64,000 bases of DNA from Chloroflexia bacterium SDU3-3 (GTDB lineage: Bacteria; Chloroflexota; Chloroflexia; Chloroflexales; Roseiflexaceae), in assembly GCA_009268125.1 (NCBI GenBank), contig WBOU01000005.1:310001-374000 (forward strand), written 5' to 3'. Below are positions 62,444 to 64,000 of this stretch, in pieces. The notes below the pieces were generated by a model. It saw only the letters and a list, made by a program, of their open reading frames with translations. It was not told the origin of the DNA and made no database searches. Position numbers and translations under genes: made by a program. Numbering within the stretch: position 1 is the first letter of the stretch; every line of letters begins with the position of its first letter.

Positions 62444-62815
62444 ATGGATATCGCACTATGGGTCATACAGGGGCTGGTCGCGCTGACGTTTCTGATCGTA
62501 GGCGCGATGAAGGCCTTCATGCCGCTGGATCGGCTCGGCCAGATGTTCACGTGGGTGCCATCGTTCCCGGCCAGCTTCGTGCGCCTGCTGGGCATCGCCG
62601 AGATGCTGGGCGCGGCGGGCGTCATCCTGCCGCCGCTCACGGGCATCCAGCCCTGGCTGGCGCTGGCCGCGTGCGTGGGCTTCATCCTAGCGGCGGGCGG
62701 CGGCGCGGTGGTGCACCTTCAGCGCGGCGAGGGGTCGAAAATCGGTATCAACATTGCGCTGATCATCCTCAGCGGCCTAATCATCTACGGGCGGATCTTC
62801 CTCGCGCCGCTCTAG
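62444..62815 (+). CDS. DoxX-family membrane protein
   Basis: 123 residues, four membrane helices. IALWVIQGLVALTFLIVGAMKAFMPLDRLG, FVRLLGIAEMLGAAGVILPPLTG and FILAAGGGAVVHLQRGE are typical of the DoxX/DoxX-like family of small quinone- or redox-associated membrane proteins. GAGGGAAG precedes ATG 62444. Likely controlled by the TetR protein upstream. Its stop shares CTAG with the convergent gene. Confidence 0.88.
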   Translation: MDIALWVIQGLVALTFLIVGAMKAFMPLDRLGQMFTWVPSFPASFVRLLGIAEMLGAAGVILPPLTGIQPWLALAACVGFILAAGGGAVVHLQRGEGSKIGINIALIILSGLIIYGRIFLAPL

Positions 62816-64000
62816 CGCTGCAGCAGACGGTCGAACTCCGCCGCCGCGTCGTTGAGCATGCCGGGGTGCTGCGCGAGGCTGTAGTCGCCCCACTGGCCGC
62901 CCAGCGGCGCATCGACGAACCAGCAGAGCGCACGCACCTGCGGCTCGCGCTCGACCTCGGCGAGGGCGGCGGTAAGCCACCCGGCGGGGTAGGACTGGGT
63001 GGGCGGGGCCATGCCGGGGGCGGCGGTGGTGTTGGCGGATGTGATGAAGGCAGGCAGGCCACGCGTGGCGGGGTAGCGGTTGATGATCGCCAGCCAGTCG
63101 CGGTAGACGCGGAAGCCCATCTGGGCCTGGCCCCAGCGCGGGTCGTAGGAATTGGCCGATGGCTCCTGCGCCGCCGCGGCATGGGCGGGGTCGACCCGGC
63201 CCGCCACGCGCAGCGCGAAGCCATCGGGCGCGGCGCTAGGCATATCGGCGGCCTCGTGGGCCTGCGCGGCCTCGTCGATGTGGGCCACCAGGGTGTTCAT
63301 GTAGCTCAGCCAGGGCGCGCCCAGCGGGTCGGGCAGGCTGCCGCCCTGGTCGGCCACCCACGGCGCGACCGGCCCCACCAGCACACGCGCGGCGGGCCGC
63401 TGGGCGCGGATGACGTATACCGCCGTGTCCTCGCGGGATGCGGGCAGGCCATAGCCGCTGAGCACGCGGGCATACCACTCGGGCGTGGTGGGCGCGGCGG
63501 GGGCCAGCGCGTTCTCGCTGGCAGCATTGAAGCCCGCGCCGATCACATAGCCGTACACGTCGCGCAGGCGGTCGTCGCGGGCCAGCTGGGCGCAGTAGGC
63601 CAAAAAGCGGGCTAGGGCCAGCTCGTCGCCCGCCGGGGGCAGCGACTGGCTGCGGGCGTAGTCCACCCGCACCAGCACGCGCAGGCCCTGCTGGCGGGCC
63701 ATATGCACGCGGCGGGCCAGCTCGTCGATGTTGAAGTCGCCCTTGGACTCCTGCGCGTAGGTCAGCTCCACGGCCCACCCGGCGCGGCCATGCCAGTCGC
63801 GGTCGGGGCTGGCGAACACCACGCCTAGCTTGGTGGGGCGCGGCGGCGCAGGCGTGGGCGGCACAGCCGCGCTCACCCCGCCGATGCTGGCGCGGCCCCG
63901 CTCGACGCAGCCCGCCTGGCAGCTGTGGTAGAAGGCCACGCTGAACTCGGCAGGCGGGCTGGGGGCCACCCAGCGCCAGGTCCACGGGCCGGAGCCGTGG
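62812..64000 (-). CDS. Glycosidase-like TIM-barrel protein (5' truncated by window)
   Basis: The frame stays open to the window edge (HGSGPWTWRW before the first internal GTG), so the N-terminus is missing. About 395 residues are visible. After a Pro-rich linker (VPPTPAPPRPTKLGVVF) comes a TIM-barrel-like domain (WAVELTYAQESKGDFNIDELARRVHMARQQGLRVLVRVDYA; VYGYVIGAGFNAASENAL; PAFITSANTT; VRALCWFVDAPLGGQWGDYSL). This resembles glycoside-hydrolase-like domains attached to secreted proteins, but I see no certain catalytic pair. Confidence 0.65.
   Translation of the reverse strand, partial: HGSGPWTWRWVAPSPPAEFSVAFYHSCQAGCVERGRASIGGVSAAVPPTPAPPRPTKLGVVFASPDRDWHGRAGWAVELTYAQESKGDFNIDELARRVHMARQQGLRVLVRVDYARSQSLPPAGDELALARFLAYCAQLARDDRLRDVYGYVIGAGFNAASENALAPAAPTTPEWYARVLSGYGLPASREDTAVYVIRAQRPAARVLVGPVAPWVADQGGSLPDPLGAPWLSYMNTLVAHIDEAAQAHEAADMPSAAPDGFALRVAGRVDPAHAAAAQEPSANSYDPRWGQAQMGFRVYRDWLAIINRYPATRGLPAFITSANTTAAPGMAPPTQSYPAGWLTAALAEVEREPQVRALCWFVDAPLGGQWGDYSLAQHPGMLNDAAAEFDRLLQR

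Overview
The window is GC-rich (roughly 65-70 % in most genes) and looks like a chromosomal segment of a filamentous member of the phylum Chloroflexota (class Chloroflexia; Chloroflexales or Herpetosiphonales-like). The basis is mixed: two secreted proteins end in the YLPLI-x-R tail I associate with this group, there is a menaquinone methyltransferase, an archaeal-type aspartyl-tRNA synthetase behind a T-box leader, an NHLP-type leader peptide next to a cyclase/STAND/TPR giant, and PKD proteins with Pro-Thr tails. There is one tRNA (Leu, TAA), no rRNA, no CRISPR array and no recognisable transposase.

Layout. 0-4 kb: end of a secreted protein, then a FecCD/FecE-type metal-chelate importer with a probable operator. 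4-9 kb: ssb, a HAMP-STAS membrane signalling protein, a Crp-family regulator, small unknowns and a GNAT acetyltransferase. 9-16.5 kb: tRNA-Leu, fabZ, a methyltransferase, asparaginase, then coaX-menG-DUF4230-era, where Era has an extra acidic N-terminal domain. 16.5-21 kb: a 72-aa NHLP-like leader peptide one base behind a 1422-residue protein with two cyclase domains, a STAND ATPase and TPRs. 21-30 kb: glycosyltransferase-like membrane protein, hydrolase, aspS with T-box, a possible conflict-system adaptor, a flippase-like membrane protein, PAP2 phosphatase and a PQQ-type beta-propeller.

30.8-40.8 kb is one functional unit: on the minus strand cysH-sat-ssuA-ssuB-ssuC-cysC-sir (sulfur uptake and assimilatory sulfate reduction), and divergently cysG(N)-cobA-cbiX (siroheme for the sulfite reductase). 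Both arms start from overlapping promoters around a 13-bp palindrome. 40.8-50 kb: an AT-rich NYN gene, a radical-SAM/HhH protein, NUDIX, SelW-like protein, urease accessory genes ureG-ureD and, apart from them, ureF (no structural urease genes in view), acetylxylan esterase and gap. 50-55.4 kb: a minus-strand series of a chimeric nuclease-toxin-like gene, a second PQQ propeller and a secreted propeller/PKD protein, preceded by a fragment of a third PQQ copy. 55.5-64 kb: an M4 metalloprotease with an inserted PA domain, a hydrolase, two small membrane proteins, a TetR-DoxX pair with twin operators and a truncated glycosidase-like protein.

Two dispersed intergenic repeat families recur: R1 (about 180 bp, several copies) and R2 (short degenerate arrays with a period near 8 bp, built on CAAGACAC/CGAAGGCA-like units). 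They often lie side by side. One R2 inverted pair forms the likely terminator of gap, and another R2 array encodes the C-terminal tail of the PAP2 protein.
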